The notes under the pieces are model-generated. The model was not told where the DNA came from, made no database searches, and was given only the letters and a program-made list of their open reading frames with translations. The translations under genes and the position numbers were made by a program. Below, one piece after another: positions 6,149 to 12,826 of a DNA stretch of 12,826 nt. Position 1 is the stretch's first letter. Every line of letters starts with the position of its first letter. Source of the DNA: a bacterium (GTDB taxonomy: Bacteria; JALSQH01); NCBI GenBank assembly GCA_026985515.1, contig JALSQH010000114.1, forward strand, positions 1 to 12,826, read 5' to 3'.

Positions 6149-7909
6149 TTACTCCAGATCTTTCAAAAAAGGAAGTTTTTTTTCAATGTAATCCAACAAA
6201 ACATTCTCAACTTTCTTCGCTGTATCCTGGAGAAGAAGTTTCTGAACCAGTTCCCTTGCTTCCTTTGAATCTAATTCCCTCACAACCTTTTTCACCTTTA
6301 AAATTGAGTGTGGAATCATGCTCAGACTCGTATACCCAAGTCCCAGCAAAACAACTGTGAAGACTGGATCACCCGCAGCCTCGCCACAGATCCCCACTTC
6401 TATTCCCTCTTTCCTTGCACTTTCAGCAATCTGGTTTAAAAGACGGAGAATGGCAGGATGTAAAGGCTCAAAGAGATACTCCACATGCTCATTTGTCCTG
6501 TCCACAGCAAGGGTATACTGAACAAGGTCATTTGTTCCAACACTGAAAAAATCCACCTCCCTTGCAAGCATATCAGCAATAATGGCAGCAGAGGGAACCT
6601 CAATCATGGCACCAATGGGAACATGCGACGCAAAACTCTTACCCTCCTCTTCCAGTTCCCTGTGTACTTCCTTTATGAGCTTTTTCACCCTTCTCACTTC
6701 CCACACGCCAGAAACCATCGGAAACATTATCCTCAGATCTCCATACTCTGCCGCTCTGTACAGAGCTTTCAGCTGATTTTTGAAAATCTCCCTGTATTGC
6801 AGAGCCAGCCTTACCCCTCTCAACCCAAGGGCTGGGTTGTCTTCCTGATAGAGAGTAAAAGGGGTCTTTTTATCCGCACCCAGATCAAATGTCCTTATGA
6901 TAACGGGAAGAGGAGCCATCTTTTCGAGTACACCTTTATAAATCTCAAACTGCTCATTTTCAGGTGGTGGATCATCTCTGTTAAGGAAAAGGAACTCCGT
7001 CCTGAAAAGACCTATTCCTTCAGCTTTGTGAGAAATAACAGCGGGTATTTCCTCCACAAAATCCACATTCGCAAGGAGTGAGATCTTGGTACCATCCTTT
7101 GTAACAGATGGAACATCAATGTAGCTCCTCAGTTCGCGGTATCTCCTCTCATACTCCTCCCGCAGAGCAGCGTACTTTTCAACCATGTGGCGGGTGGGAT
7201 TGAGAATAACAACTCCATGGATCCCATCAACTATTACCTCATCTCCCTCCTCAGCATGATCCAGAAATCCCTCAACACCCACCACTGCAGGAAGTTCCAG
7301 GGTTCTTATTGTGATTGATGTATGAGAATTTTTACCACCTATTTCAACTATGAGGCCCTTCACCCCCGCTTTGTGAAGTTTCACAACTTCCAGAGGGGAA
7401 AGATCATGTGCTGCAAGAATATCCCTCCCGCTCTCACCAATATCTTCCTCTCTTTCTCCCCGGAGATTCTTCACCAGTCTGTTTGCCACAAAATAGAGAT
7501 CCTCTTTCCTTTCCCTGATGTAAGGATCATTAATCTTTTCAAAAAATTTTTCCATTTCCTTCACAACTTTCTCAACGGCCCATTCAGCGTTGATCTGCTC
7601 TTCCACGATGTGATTCTTGATCTTGCTCATGAGAGTTGCATCATTGAGAAACATCTTCTGGATTTCAAGAATAGAAAACACTTCCTTCTGAAGATCTGGA
7701 TCAATCCTTGAGAGTATCTCCTCTATCTGTTTCTTGGAAGCAAGGAGAGCCCTGTCAAATCTGCGTAATTCGTATCCAATATATGGTTTCAAAATCTGAT
7801 ACTTGGGAATCTCCACCTTGCTTCTGGTGGAAATGGAAAGAGTACCAATAGCTATTCCTGGATAAACACCTATGCCTTCAAAAGTGAGTTCCTTTTTCTT
7901 TCGCTTCAT
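6149..7909 (-). CDS. ptsI: PTS Enzyme I (phosphoenolpyruvate-protein phosphotransferase)
   Basis: Enzyme I takes phosphate from phosphoenolpyruvate in the cytoplasm and passes it to HPr. The length (586 aa) is normal. The N-terminal swivelling domain carries the active-site motif GGKNSHTSI with His196 as phospho-acceptor, followed by ELPAVVG. The TIM-barrel part has GIGLFRTEFLFLN (Arg303, PEP-phosphate binding), FFSVGTNDLVQYTLAVDR, and GICGEAAGDP with the catalytic acid Cys508. The start ATG overlaps the HPr stop (TAATG), with GAGGAG (7912-7917) immediately upstream. It is the last gene of the operon and meets the convergent TerB-like gene with no spacer. All key residues are present. Confidence 0.97.
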   Translation of the reverse strand: MKRKKKELTFEGIGVYPGIAIGTLSISTRSKVEIPKYQILKPYIGYELRRFDRALLASKKQIEEILSRIDPDLQKEVFSILEIQKMFLNDATLMSKIKNHIVEEQINAEWAVEKVVKEMEKFFEKINDPYIRERKEDLYFVANRLVKNLRGEREEDIGESGRDILAAHDLSPLEVVKLHKAGVKGLIVEIGGKNSHTSITIRTLELPAVVGVEGFLDHAEEGDEVIVDGIHGVVILNPTRHMVEKYAALREEYERRYRELRSYIDVPSVTKDGTKISLLANVDFVEEIPAVISHKAEGIGLFRTEFLFLNRDDPPPENEQFEIYKGVLEKMAPLPVIIRTFDLGADKKTPFTLYQEDNPALGLRGVRLALQYREIFKNQLKALYRAAEYGDLRIMFPMVSGVWEVRRVKKLIKEVHRELEEEGKSFASHVPIGAMIEVPSAAIIADMLAREVDFFSVGTNDLVQYTLAVDRTNEHVEYLFEPLHPAILRLLNQIAESARKEGIEVGICGEAAGDPVFTVVLLGLGYTSLSMIPHSILKVKKVVRELDSKEARELVQKLLLQDTAKKVENVLLDYIEKKLPFLKDLE

Positions 7910-8205
7910 TACTCCTCTTCACCAAATCTATTTTCAACAAGTTCAACAAGTGCCTCCACTGCCTCATCAGCATCTGGACCAATGGCAACAATCCTCACCT
8001 CTGTTCCCTTTGCAGCTCCAAGGGTAAGCAAACCAAGTATGCTCTTCCCGTTTGCTTCCATATCATCTTTGATCACGAGGATCTCACTCTGAAACTTCTC
8101 TGCAGTTTTAACAAAACTGCTGGCTGCCCGGGCGTGAAAACCCAGTTTATTTACGATTTCCACAGATTTTTCAACCCTTTTCACATCTTCAATATTTCTG
8201 GCCAT
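7909..8205 (-). CDS. ptsH: phosphocarrier protein HPr
   Basis: HPr shuttles phosphate from Enzyme I to the EIIA proteins. In this 98-residue version the catalytic motif is KLGFHARAAS with His24, equivalent to His15 of the well-studied proteins. The regulatory serine lies in GKSILGLLTLGAAKG (Ser55, equivalent to Ser46), the target of HPr kinase, whose gene is in this same operon. Relative to typical HPr it has about nine extra N-terminal residues and an acidic tail. The ATG at 8205 is supported by GGAG 7 nt upstream, inside the EIID coding region, giving a 25-nt overlap. Both phosphorylation sites are intact, so metabolic control through Ser-phosphorylation is expected. Confidence 0.96.
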   Translation of the reverse strand: MARNIEDVKRVEKSVEIVNKLGFHARAASSFVKTAEKFQSEILVIKDDMEANGKSILGLLTLGAAKGTEVRIVAIGPDADEAVEALVELVENRFGEEE

Positions 8206-8942
8206 AACCTGTCTCCAGTAATTAGTATAATGTAATAGAAAAGTATTACAAAATCACCCGGAAAAATAACCATAAAGAGTCCAATTACAAATCCTGCAAA
8301 GACCCCTTCAAAGGAAAAAAACTGATGTACATACGACCAGAAGATCAGGTATGAGAATAGGGATGCTGAAAGCACACTATTAACTGTAAAAAGTATCTTT
8401 GCAATTCTGTAGGGATTTCTATTTCCTATCATGTCAACAATTTCCACCCCATATCTGTAACCAAGGAAAAAACCTCTTATTCTGAGAAAAAATGAGAAGG
8501 AATTGTAAATAACAACGAAAACTATCAAACCAGCCACAGGTGAGATTAAAACTCCAATCAAAATTCCCGCAAAGGCAGACAGGGGCCTGAAACCTGCCCA
8601 TCCGTAAGTATCACCAATGGCTCCAAGTGTACTCATCATACGCACCTTGAAAGAGCTTATAATATCTTCTTTTATTTTTCCCCCAGCATACTCCATTTCC
8701 ATTTTCACCAGAGCACCCAGCATAATCGGGAAAAAGAGGGGATTGGTGTTAAAGTACTCCTCGTAGAATTTCTTTCTCTGAAAATACTTCTCCCTTTCAT
8801 TTTTGTAGAGATGGTCCAGGAGAGGAAGAAGGGTGTAGAGAAGACCGATACTCTGCAATCGCTCAAAATTCCACCACGCCTGGAGAAAAAAACTTCTCCA
8901 AATTATTTTTAAAAGAATTCCACCAACCTTTACCATATCCAT
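8181..8942 (-). CDS. mannose-family PTS membrane subunit EIID
   Basis: EIID is the second integral membrane component of mannose/fructose/sorbose-family PTS permeases and acts with EIIC. The N-terminal motif RSFFLQAWWNFERLQSIG and the following LLYTLLPLL are diagnostic. GAIGDTYGWAGFRPLSA in the middle corresponds to the conserved G-x-GD-x-x-W-x-x-RP segment. Several hydrophobic helices follow, ending in a long membrane hairpin. The length (253 aa) is near the family norm of about 270-300, slightly short. ATG 8942 overlaps the EIIC end by 13 nt; a second ATG two codons in (8936) is equally possible, and no clear Shine-Dalgarno separates them. The transported sugar cannot be told from the sequence. 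Confidence 0.93.
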   Translation of the reverse strand: MDMVKVGGILLKIIWRSFFLQAWWNFERLQSIGLLYTLLPLLDHLYKNEREKYFQRKKFYEEYFNTNPLFFPIMLGALVKMEMEYAGGKIKEDIISSFKVRMMSTLGAIGDTYGWAGFRPLSAFAGILIGVLISPVAGLIVFVVIYNSFSFFLRIRGFFLGYRYGVEIVDMIGNRNPYRIAKILFTVNSVLSASLFSYLIFWSYVHQFFSFEGVFAGFVIGLFMVIFPGDFVILFYYIILITGDRLWPEILKM

Positions 8943-9634
8943 TGCAACCAGTGTATAAAAAGGAAAAGAAAAAAAGCAATCAAAAATGTAAGAATATACA
9001 GAGAGGTTAGTCTCTGTTTTTTAACACTTGAAAGATACGAAAAAAACAGAATAGAGGGGATTCCACTCAAAAAAATAAGGCCAGGTGAAGTGTTGAGAGA
9101 TAGAGACTTCAAAAAAAGAGCAAGTGGAAAAGCAAAAACCAGTACAGCAGTCAAGTAAATAAAGTGAACAACAAAATTTATGGAAAGAGCATAATAGAGG
9201 CTTCTGCCTATCAGTTCTTCATCTTCACCACCTGCTTCTATCCACCGTGCTATGCGAAGATTTATCTCTCTCTGGACCATATCAACCCTCTTACCCAGAT
9301 AGCCATTCACTATTCCCCAGAAGATACTCCAGCTCAGGGCATCAGAGCTGGGGATTCCAAATCTGATGGAAACGAGGTAAATAATAACTGCCGAGAAAAA
9401 GGCAAGCACCTCATGTGGTGGCACAGTGTTGCCCACGGGTAGTTTGCTGAGCCAAAGAACCTCGAAAAAGATGCCCAGCACCAGCATTTCATTCATTCTG
9501 CCAAAAATCAGTCCAAGAATTACTGAAGCTGGAAAAGGTCTCAAAATTGAGAACTGAAATGCCGCGTATCTTTCAACCCCTCCAGCAGATCCGAGAATAA
9601 GAAGAAGAATTGTTTTGGCAACAGATTCAATCAT
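8930..9634 (-). CDS. mannose-family PTS membrane subunit EIIC
   Basis: EIIC forms the sugar channel of mannose-family PTS permeases. The 234-residue protein is hydrophobic throughout. It has the family pattern of a short Gly-rich motif (LGLIFGRMNEMLVLG) and a helix ending in LWLSKLPVGNTVPPHEVLA, matching the conserved P-x-G-x-x-x-PP loop. It is somewhat shorter than the usual 250-270 residues. The ATG at 9634 lies inside the end of the EIIB gene (ATGATTGA, 8-nt overlap), so translation is probably coupled; only a weak AAGG lies upstream. Together with EIIB and EIID it makes a complete permease. Substrate unknown. Confidence 0.9.
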   Translation of the reverse strand: MIESVAKTILLLILGSAGGVERYAAFQFSILRPFPASVILGLIFGRMNEMLVLGIFFEVLWLSKLPVGNTVPPHEVLAFFSAVIIYLVSIRFGIPSSDALSWSIFWGIVNGYLGKRVDMVQREINLRIARWIEAGGEDEELIGRSLYYALSINFVVHFIYLTAVLVFAFPLALFLKSLSLNTSPGLIFLSGIPSILFFSYLSSVKKQRLTSLYILTFLIAFFLFLFIHWLQWIW

Positions 9635-10124
9635 CTATGATTTCTTTACCTTTTTCTCCCGGTATGTTTCTCAACTCAACTTTCTTTCCTTCCCTGGAAA
9701 GGATTTTTAACTTCTCCAGTTCCTCCAAACTGCATGTGAAAAAGCTGGTGAGATTAACCACATTCTCTCCTCTTTTATGATAATTACCAACATTCACAAA
9801 CTCTACCGGCACCAGTGAAGCAACCTTAACAAGATCATCAACATTGTTAACCAGTATCAGAACATTTTTCCCGTTTGATACATCAGAAATACTTGGGATG
9901 CGGGAAGTATCAATGAAATGAAGAGAAACATCTGGAGGTACTGAAAGAGACATGATTTTCTGTTGCATTGGGTCAGAACTGATTCTGTCACTTACAACGA
10001 AAATCTCATCAATGGATAGAAAAGGCACCCACCCCTGAACAACCTGACCATGGATCAGCCTGTCATCCAGCCTGAGGTAAAATTTTTTCTTTTTTTCTCC
10101 CTTCTTCCAGACGGAAAATCTCAT
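9627..10124 (-). CDS. mannose-family PTS subunit EIIB
   Basis: EIIB receives phosphate from the mannose-type EIIA and hands it to sugar bound by EIIC/EIID. The hallmark motif RLDDRLIHGQVVQGW is present, with phospho-acceptor His25. The length (165 aa) is typical. The first 14 residues form a very basic extension (Lys/Arg-rich) before the family core begins. Its ATG overlaps the EIIA stop as ATGA, with GAAGG 7 nt upstream. The basic stretch is encoded by a long A-rich run, which is a place where sequencing or replication slippage could occur, but the frame is intact. Confidence 0.94.
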   Translation of the reverse strand: MRFSVWKKGEKKKKFYLRLDDRLIHGQVVQGWVPFLSIDEIFVVSDRISSDPMQQKIMSLSVPPDVSLHFIDTSRIPSISDVSNGKNVLILVNNVDDLVKVASLVPVEFVNVGNYHKRGENVVNLTSFFTCSLEELEKLKILSREGKKVELRNIPGEKGKEIIDD

Positions 10125-10531
10125 GCAAGTGCCTTCGAAGCAATTTTCACATTATCTTTTCCATAGTCGGCAAGATACAGGACAACTTCGTGCAGTGGCT
10201 TTTTTTCCTCCTCCATGCTCATCTTAAGTGCCTTTATAAGCATGGGAAGATTGAATCCTGTTATTACCTCAACCTTTCCCGGTTTCACAAAACCAAAAGA
10301 TATGTTGGATGGGGTTCCTCCAAACATATCGGTAAAAATGAGGACCCTTCTGTATTTTTTCAAAAACTTATTCACCAGTCTTTCAAACTGCTCCTGAATT
10401 TCATCAATATTTTTCCCAAATTCTACCGAAATTGCCTCAACTGTGTCAATTTCACCAACGATTGTTTTAACAGTTTCGACGGCTTCTTTTCCAAAATTCC
10501 CGTGCGTGGCAACAATAATTCCGAAGCTCAT
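10121..10531 (-). CDS. mannose-family PTS subunit EIIA
   Basis: This small cytoplasmic domain accepts phosphate from HPr and passes it to EIIB. The motif IIVATHGNFGKE gives phospho-acceptor His10, and TDMFGGTPSN is the conserved active-site Asp loop. The length of 136 residues is that of a free-standing EIIA domain, with EIIB as a separate gene immediately downstream rather than fused as in E. coli ManX. The ATG overlaps the RapZ stop (ATGA), and a GGAGGAG run directly before it gives a strong but closely spaced ribosome binding site. Confidence 0.95.
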   Translation of the reverse strand: MSFGIIVATHGNFGKEAVETVKTIVGEIDTVEAISVEFGKNIDEIQEQFERLVNKFLKKYRRVLIFTDMFGGTPSNISFGFVKPGKVEVITGFNLPMLIKALKMSMEEEKKPLHEVVLYLADYGKDNVKIASKALA

Positions 10532-11388
10532 AACTCCTCCAGATCTCTGTGGGTTACACTAACATTATATCCCTCTTCCATTAGCATTCCAGCAATAACC
10601 TCAGCAACATAAACTGACCTGTGCCTTCCACCAGTGCAACCTATTGATATGACGGGATTCCATATGGGTGAATCCCTTGATTCAAGGAAAAATTTTATGT
10701 AGGAGTAGGTTGATTCAATAAATGCATTGACTTCCTCCTTTGAGGAAAGAAACTCCTTCACCTCCCTGTCCTTCCCTGTTTTATCCTTCAATTCAGGTAC
10801 AAAGTAGGGATTTGGCAAGACCCGGGCGTTAAACACCAGATCAGAATTCTCAGGAATCCCCCTTGAGAAACCAAAGGAGATTATTGTGATGTATATGGCG
10901 CTGGCTGATCTGTTCAATCTTTCGGCAATTTCTCTGCTCAACCTGTGAATATCAAAGGAAGATGTGTCAATAACTTCCGTGGCCTTCTCCCTTACTGGTT
11001 CAAGATACTTCTGCTCAAGCTTAATTATCTTCTTCAAATCAGCAACTTGTCCCAGTGGATGAATTCTCCTTGCCTCCTTAAATCTTCTTACTATAACATC
11101 CACCTTAGCTGTAAGGTAAAAAATACGGTAATTTATCTTTCTCAGTTCCAGTTCTTTCAATATTTTGTTTATCTCAGATAGAAACGGCCTTTCCCTGACA
11201 TCTATTCCAAGAGCAAGTTTGTCATACGGGATTTCACTCTTTTCCATAAGATCAATGAAAACAGGTATCAAAGAAAGGGGGAGGTTATCAACAGTGTAGT
11301 ACTGAAGATCCTGAAGCGCCTTCAGCGCCGTGGTTTTACCTGCTCCTGATAGTCCGGTGACAATTATTACTTCTTTAATCTTGCTCAC
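10528..11388 (-). CDS. rapZ: RapZ/YvcJ family P-loop adaptor protein
   Basis: RapZ-family proteins have an N-terminal ATP/GTP-binding fold and a C-terminal domain that in E. coli binds glucosamine-6-phosphate and small RNAs for RNase E; in Bacillus the homologue YvcJ is a nucleotide-binding protein. Here Walker A is GLSGAGKT (residues 12-19), followed by YYTVDNLPLSLIP. The C-terminal half has FGFSRGIPENSDLVFNAR, LPNPYFVPEL and CTGGRHRSV, all diagnostic. At 286 residues it is full length. It starts with GTG at 11388, overlapping the hprK stop (GTGA), with GGAGG 7 nt upstream. Family assignment is firm. Whether it controls amino-sugar synthesis here is unknown, since no RNase or small RNA target is visible. 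Confidence 0.96.
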   Translation of the reverse strand: MSKIKEVIIVTGLSGAGKTTALKALQDLQYYTVDNLPLSLIPVFIDLMEKSEIPYDKLALGIDVRERPFLSEINKILKELELRKINYRIFYLTAKVDVIVRRFKEARRIHPLGQVADLKKIIKLEQKYLEPVREKATEVIDTSSFDIHRLSREIAERLNRSASAIYITIISFGFSRGIPENSDLVFNARVLPNPYFVPELKDKTGKDREVKEFLSSKEEVNAFIESTYSYIKFFLESRDSPIWNPVISIGCTGGRHRSVYVAEVIAGMLMEEGYNVSVTHRDLEEL

Positions 11389-12335
11389 TCAATTTCCTCC
11401 CTGAATCTCCCCTGCAATGCTCTATCAATGTTTTCCTTAAATTCTTTTGCAGAATCTATTCCCTTCAACTTCAGCAGATAGTTCCTCGCAGCAACTTCAA
11501 TTAGAGCTGGCAACTGCCTTCCAGGCGTGACGGGTAATCTCACCAGTGGAACTCTGACCCCCATTATTTCGTAATAGTTTTCCTCAAAGCCGAGTCTATC
11601 ATAATCAGTTTCATCCTCCCACCTGATAAGCTCTATAACAAGTTCAATTCTTTTGGTATCCCTTATTGAGGAAATTCCGAAAAGATCCTTGATGTTGATT
11701 ATACCCAGGCCCCTTATTTCCACGATGTGTTTTAGAAGTTCTGTGGATCTTCCTATAAGCACCCTTGGAGACTTCTTAATAATTTCAACCATATCATCTG
11801 CCACAAAACGGTGGTTCCTCATTATCAATGAAAGGGACAATTCACTTTTTCCTATTCCACTCTTACCGATGATGAGAACCCCCACACCAAAAACATCGAG
11901 AAGGTTTCCATGAATAACCACCTTCTCTGCAAGAAGTTCCGCAAGGAGATCTTCAATCTGGATTATAAATGTGGAACTCTGCATGGAAGTTCTAAGAAGG
12001 GGAATTTTCTCTTTACACGCTTTCCTCTTGAGAACCTGGGGTATGTTGAGACCCTTTGTTACGATGATACAGCTGATTGGTATCTCCTCAAGGAATTTGA
12101 CAGCCTTTCTCTTCTTGTAGGGAGAGAGCTGATTCAGATATGTTATTTCAGTTTCCCCAAAAATCTGAACTCTTTCAGGATATACATGATATGTGAATCC
12201 CGTCAGAGCAAGACCGGGTTTCTGGATTCTGGGATGTTCGATCAGTTTCTCTTTGAGACGATGGTTGCAGATGACCTCTAAATCAATGCCTCTTTTGAGA
12301 GCTTCATTTAGCAGTTCATCTACACTAATTTTCAT
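11385..12335 (-). CDS. hprK: HPr kinase/phosphorylase
   Basis: HprK phosphorylates HPr on the regulatory serine (Ser55 of the HPr gene in this operon) and also removes that phosphate. The 316-residue length is standard. The C-terminal catalytic part begins near residue 135 and contains IHGN (His142), Walker A GKSGIGKS (157-164), FVADDMVEI (Asp180-Asp181) and the HprK signature VEIRGLGIINIKDLFG. The N-terminal domain is present and intact. It begins 3 nt after the PtsN-type stop with no visible Shine-Dalgarno, so translation probably depends on ribosomes finishing the upstream gene. All catalytic residues seem conserved, so the protein should be active. Confidence 0.97.
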   Translation of the reverse strand: MKISVDELLNEALKRGIDLEVICNHRLKEKLIEHPRIQKPGLALTGFTYHVYPERVQIFGETEITYLNQLSPYKKRKAVKFLEEIPISCIIVTKGLNIPQVLKRKACKEKIPLLRTSMQSSTFIIQIEDLLAELLAEKVVIHGNLLDVFGVGVLIIGKSGIGKSELSLSLIMRNHRFVADDMVEIIKKSPRVLIGRSTELLKHIVEIRGLGIINIKDLFGISSIRDTKRIELVIELIRWEDETDYDRLGFEENYYEIMGVRVPLVRLPVTPGRQLPALIEVAARNYLLKLKGIDSAKEFKENIDRALQGRFREEIE

Positions 12336-12338
12336 GTG

Positions 12339-12800
12339 TTACAGTTTTGAGTCTTCTTCTCTGAGTACATTAACAATCTCCTCAGCAGAAGAAGCGTTCA
12401 TTAATTTTTCTCTAACTTCGCTCTTTTTCAGAATCCTGCTAATCTTGGCAAGAGCCTGAAGATGAACTGCGGGCTTTGATTCAGGAGCCAAAAGAAGAAA
12501 AAAGAGATGCACAGGTTTCCCATCCATGGCATCAAAGTCAACACCTCTTCTGGACCTCCCAAAGGCGAGGTAAATTCTCTCACCATTTTTCAACTTACCG
12601 TGCGGAATTGCCACACCATTTCCGATTCCTGTGCTCCCAAGACTTTCCCTTTCAAGGAGGAGATTGTAGATTTCCTCACCATTTAGTTCTGGAAATTTCT
12701 TCGAAACCAGGCTGGATAACTCTCTGATTACCCCCTCCTTGGAATCCCCCTTGAGATCAGGTTCTACCAGATCCTCATCAATATACTCGCTTATTCGCAT
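12339..12800 (-). CDS. ptsN: PTS EIIA of the fructose/nitrogen (PtsN) type
   Basis: This is an EIIA domain of the fructose/mannitol/nitrogen family, 153 residues, as in PtsN. The active-site motif GIGNGVAIPHGK puts the phospho-acceptor at His67. The following FGRSRRGVDFDAMDGKPVHLFFLLLAP and HLQALAKISRIL are characteristic. No EIIB/EIIC of the fructose type is present here, so a regulatory rather than transport role is likely, as known for PtsN in proteobacteria. ATG 12800 is supported by GAGGAG (12807-12812) 6 nt upstream. It is the first gene of the operon inside the window; in related layouts a ribosome hibernation factor and rpoN precede it, but only 26 nt remain here. Confidence 0.94.
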   Translation of the reverse strand: MRISEYIDEDLVEPDLKGDSKEGVIRELSSLVSKKFPELNGEEIYNLLLERESLGSTGIGNGVAIPHGKLKNGERIYLAFGRSRRGVDFDAMDGKPVHLFFLLLAPESKPAVHLQALAKISRILKKSEVREKLMNASSAEEIVNVLREEDSKL

Positions 12801-12826
12801 AATTTTCTCCTCTTGTGATAAGGATA

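Noticed and set aside
6485-7081. 198-codon plus-strand frame opposite ptsI.
   Set aside because: It is antisense to a fully conserved Enzyme I region, has no family features and no Shine-Dalgarno; it is a shadow of the real gene.
10085-10110. A dnaX-like slippery heptamer (A AAA AAG in frame) after an AGGGAG in the EIIB gene, suggesting programmed frameshifting.
   Set aside because: The -1 frame stops after about eight codons, the full-length zero frame encodes an intact EIIB, and the Shine-Dalgarno-like motif is too close to the heptamer.

Overview
The window holds an almost entirely minus-strand chromosomal segment from a diderm bacterium. Two proteins carry lipoprotein signal peptides. 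The long operon has the ptsN-hprK-rapZ-EIIA(Man)-HPr-EI layout known from Deltaproteobacteria-like lineages. Base composition looks AT-leaning, arginine is written mostly with AGA/AGG, and the proteins are rich in Lys and Glu; this hints at a thermophile or deep-branching lineage, but the species cannot be fixed from this sequence.

Right part (12800 down to 6149): one uninterrupted nine-gene operon read leftward. Its order is PtsN-type EIIA, HPr kinase/phosphorylase, RapZ-family P-loop adaptor, mannose-family EIIA, EIIB, EIIC, EIID, HPr and Enzyme I. Every junction is an overlap or a gap of at most 3 nt. The genes make a complete phosphotransferase chain (EI to HPr to EIIA to EIIB to EIIC/EIID), plus the kinase that phosphorylates HPr on serine, a second EIIA with no partner here, and an RNA-biology/metabolic adaptor. 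The operon promoter lies beyond the right edge.

Middle (6148 to 4326): a plus-strand TerB-like protein with a hydrophobic C-terminal tail meets Enzyme I tail-to-tail with no spacer. Divergent from it is a leftward MFS exporter/permease. The 65-75 bp between the divergent starts can be read as two promoters that interlock.

Left part (4272 to 1): two large leftward lipoprotein genes. The first (460 aa, cysteine-rich, no recognised family) follows the MFS gene after 53 bp. The second starts at 2467, has a very good promoter that predicts an almost leaderless mRNA, and remains open for 822 codons to the left edge. Its visible C-terminal part resembles a bacterial Ig-like domain followed by the start of an uncharacterised, possibly peptidase-like domain.

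Between the lipoprotein genes is the only sizeable non-coding stretch (2468-2889). It contains a perfect 8-bp inverted repeat, a related inverted motif about 130 bp away, a short 17-nt tandem repeat, and a tiny ORF pair behind a consensus ribosome binding site. No tRNA, rRNA, CRISPR array or intact insertion sequence was seen.
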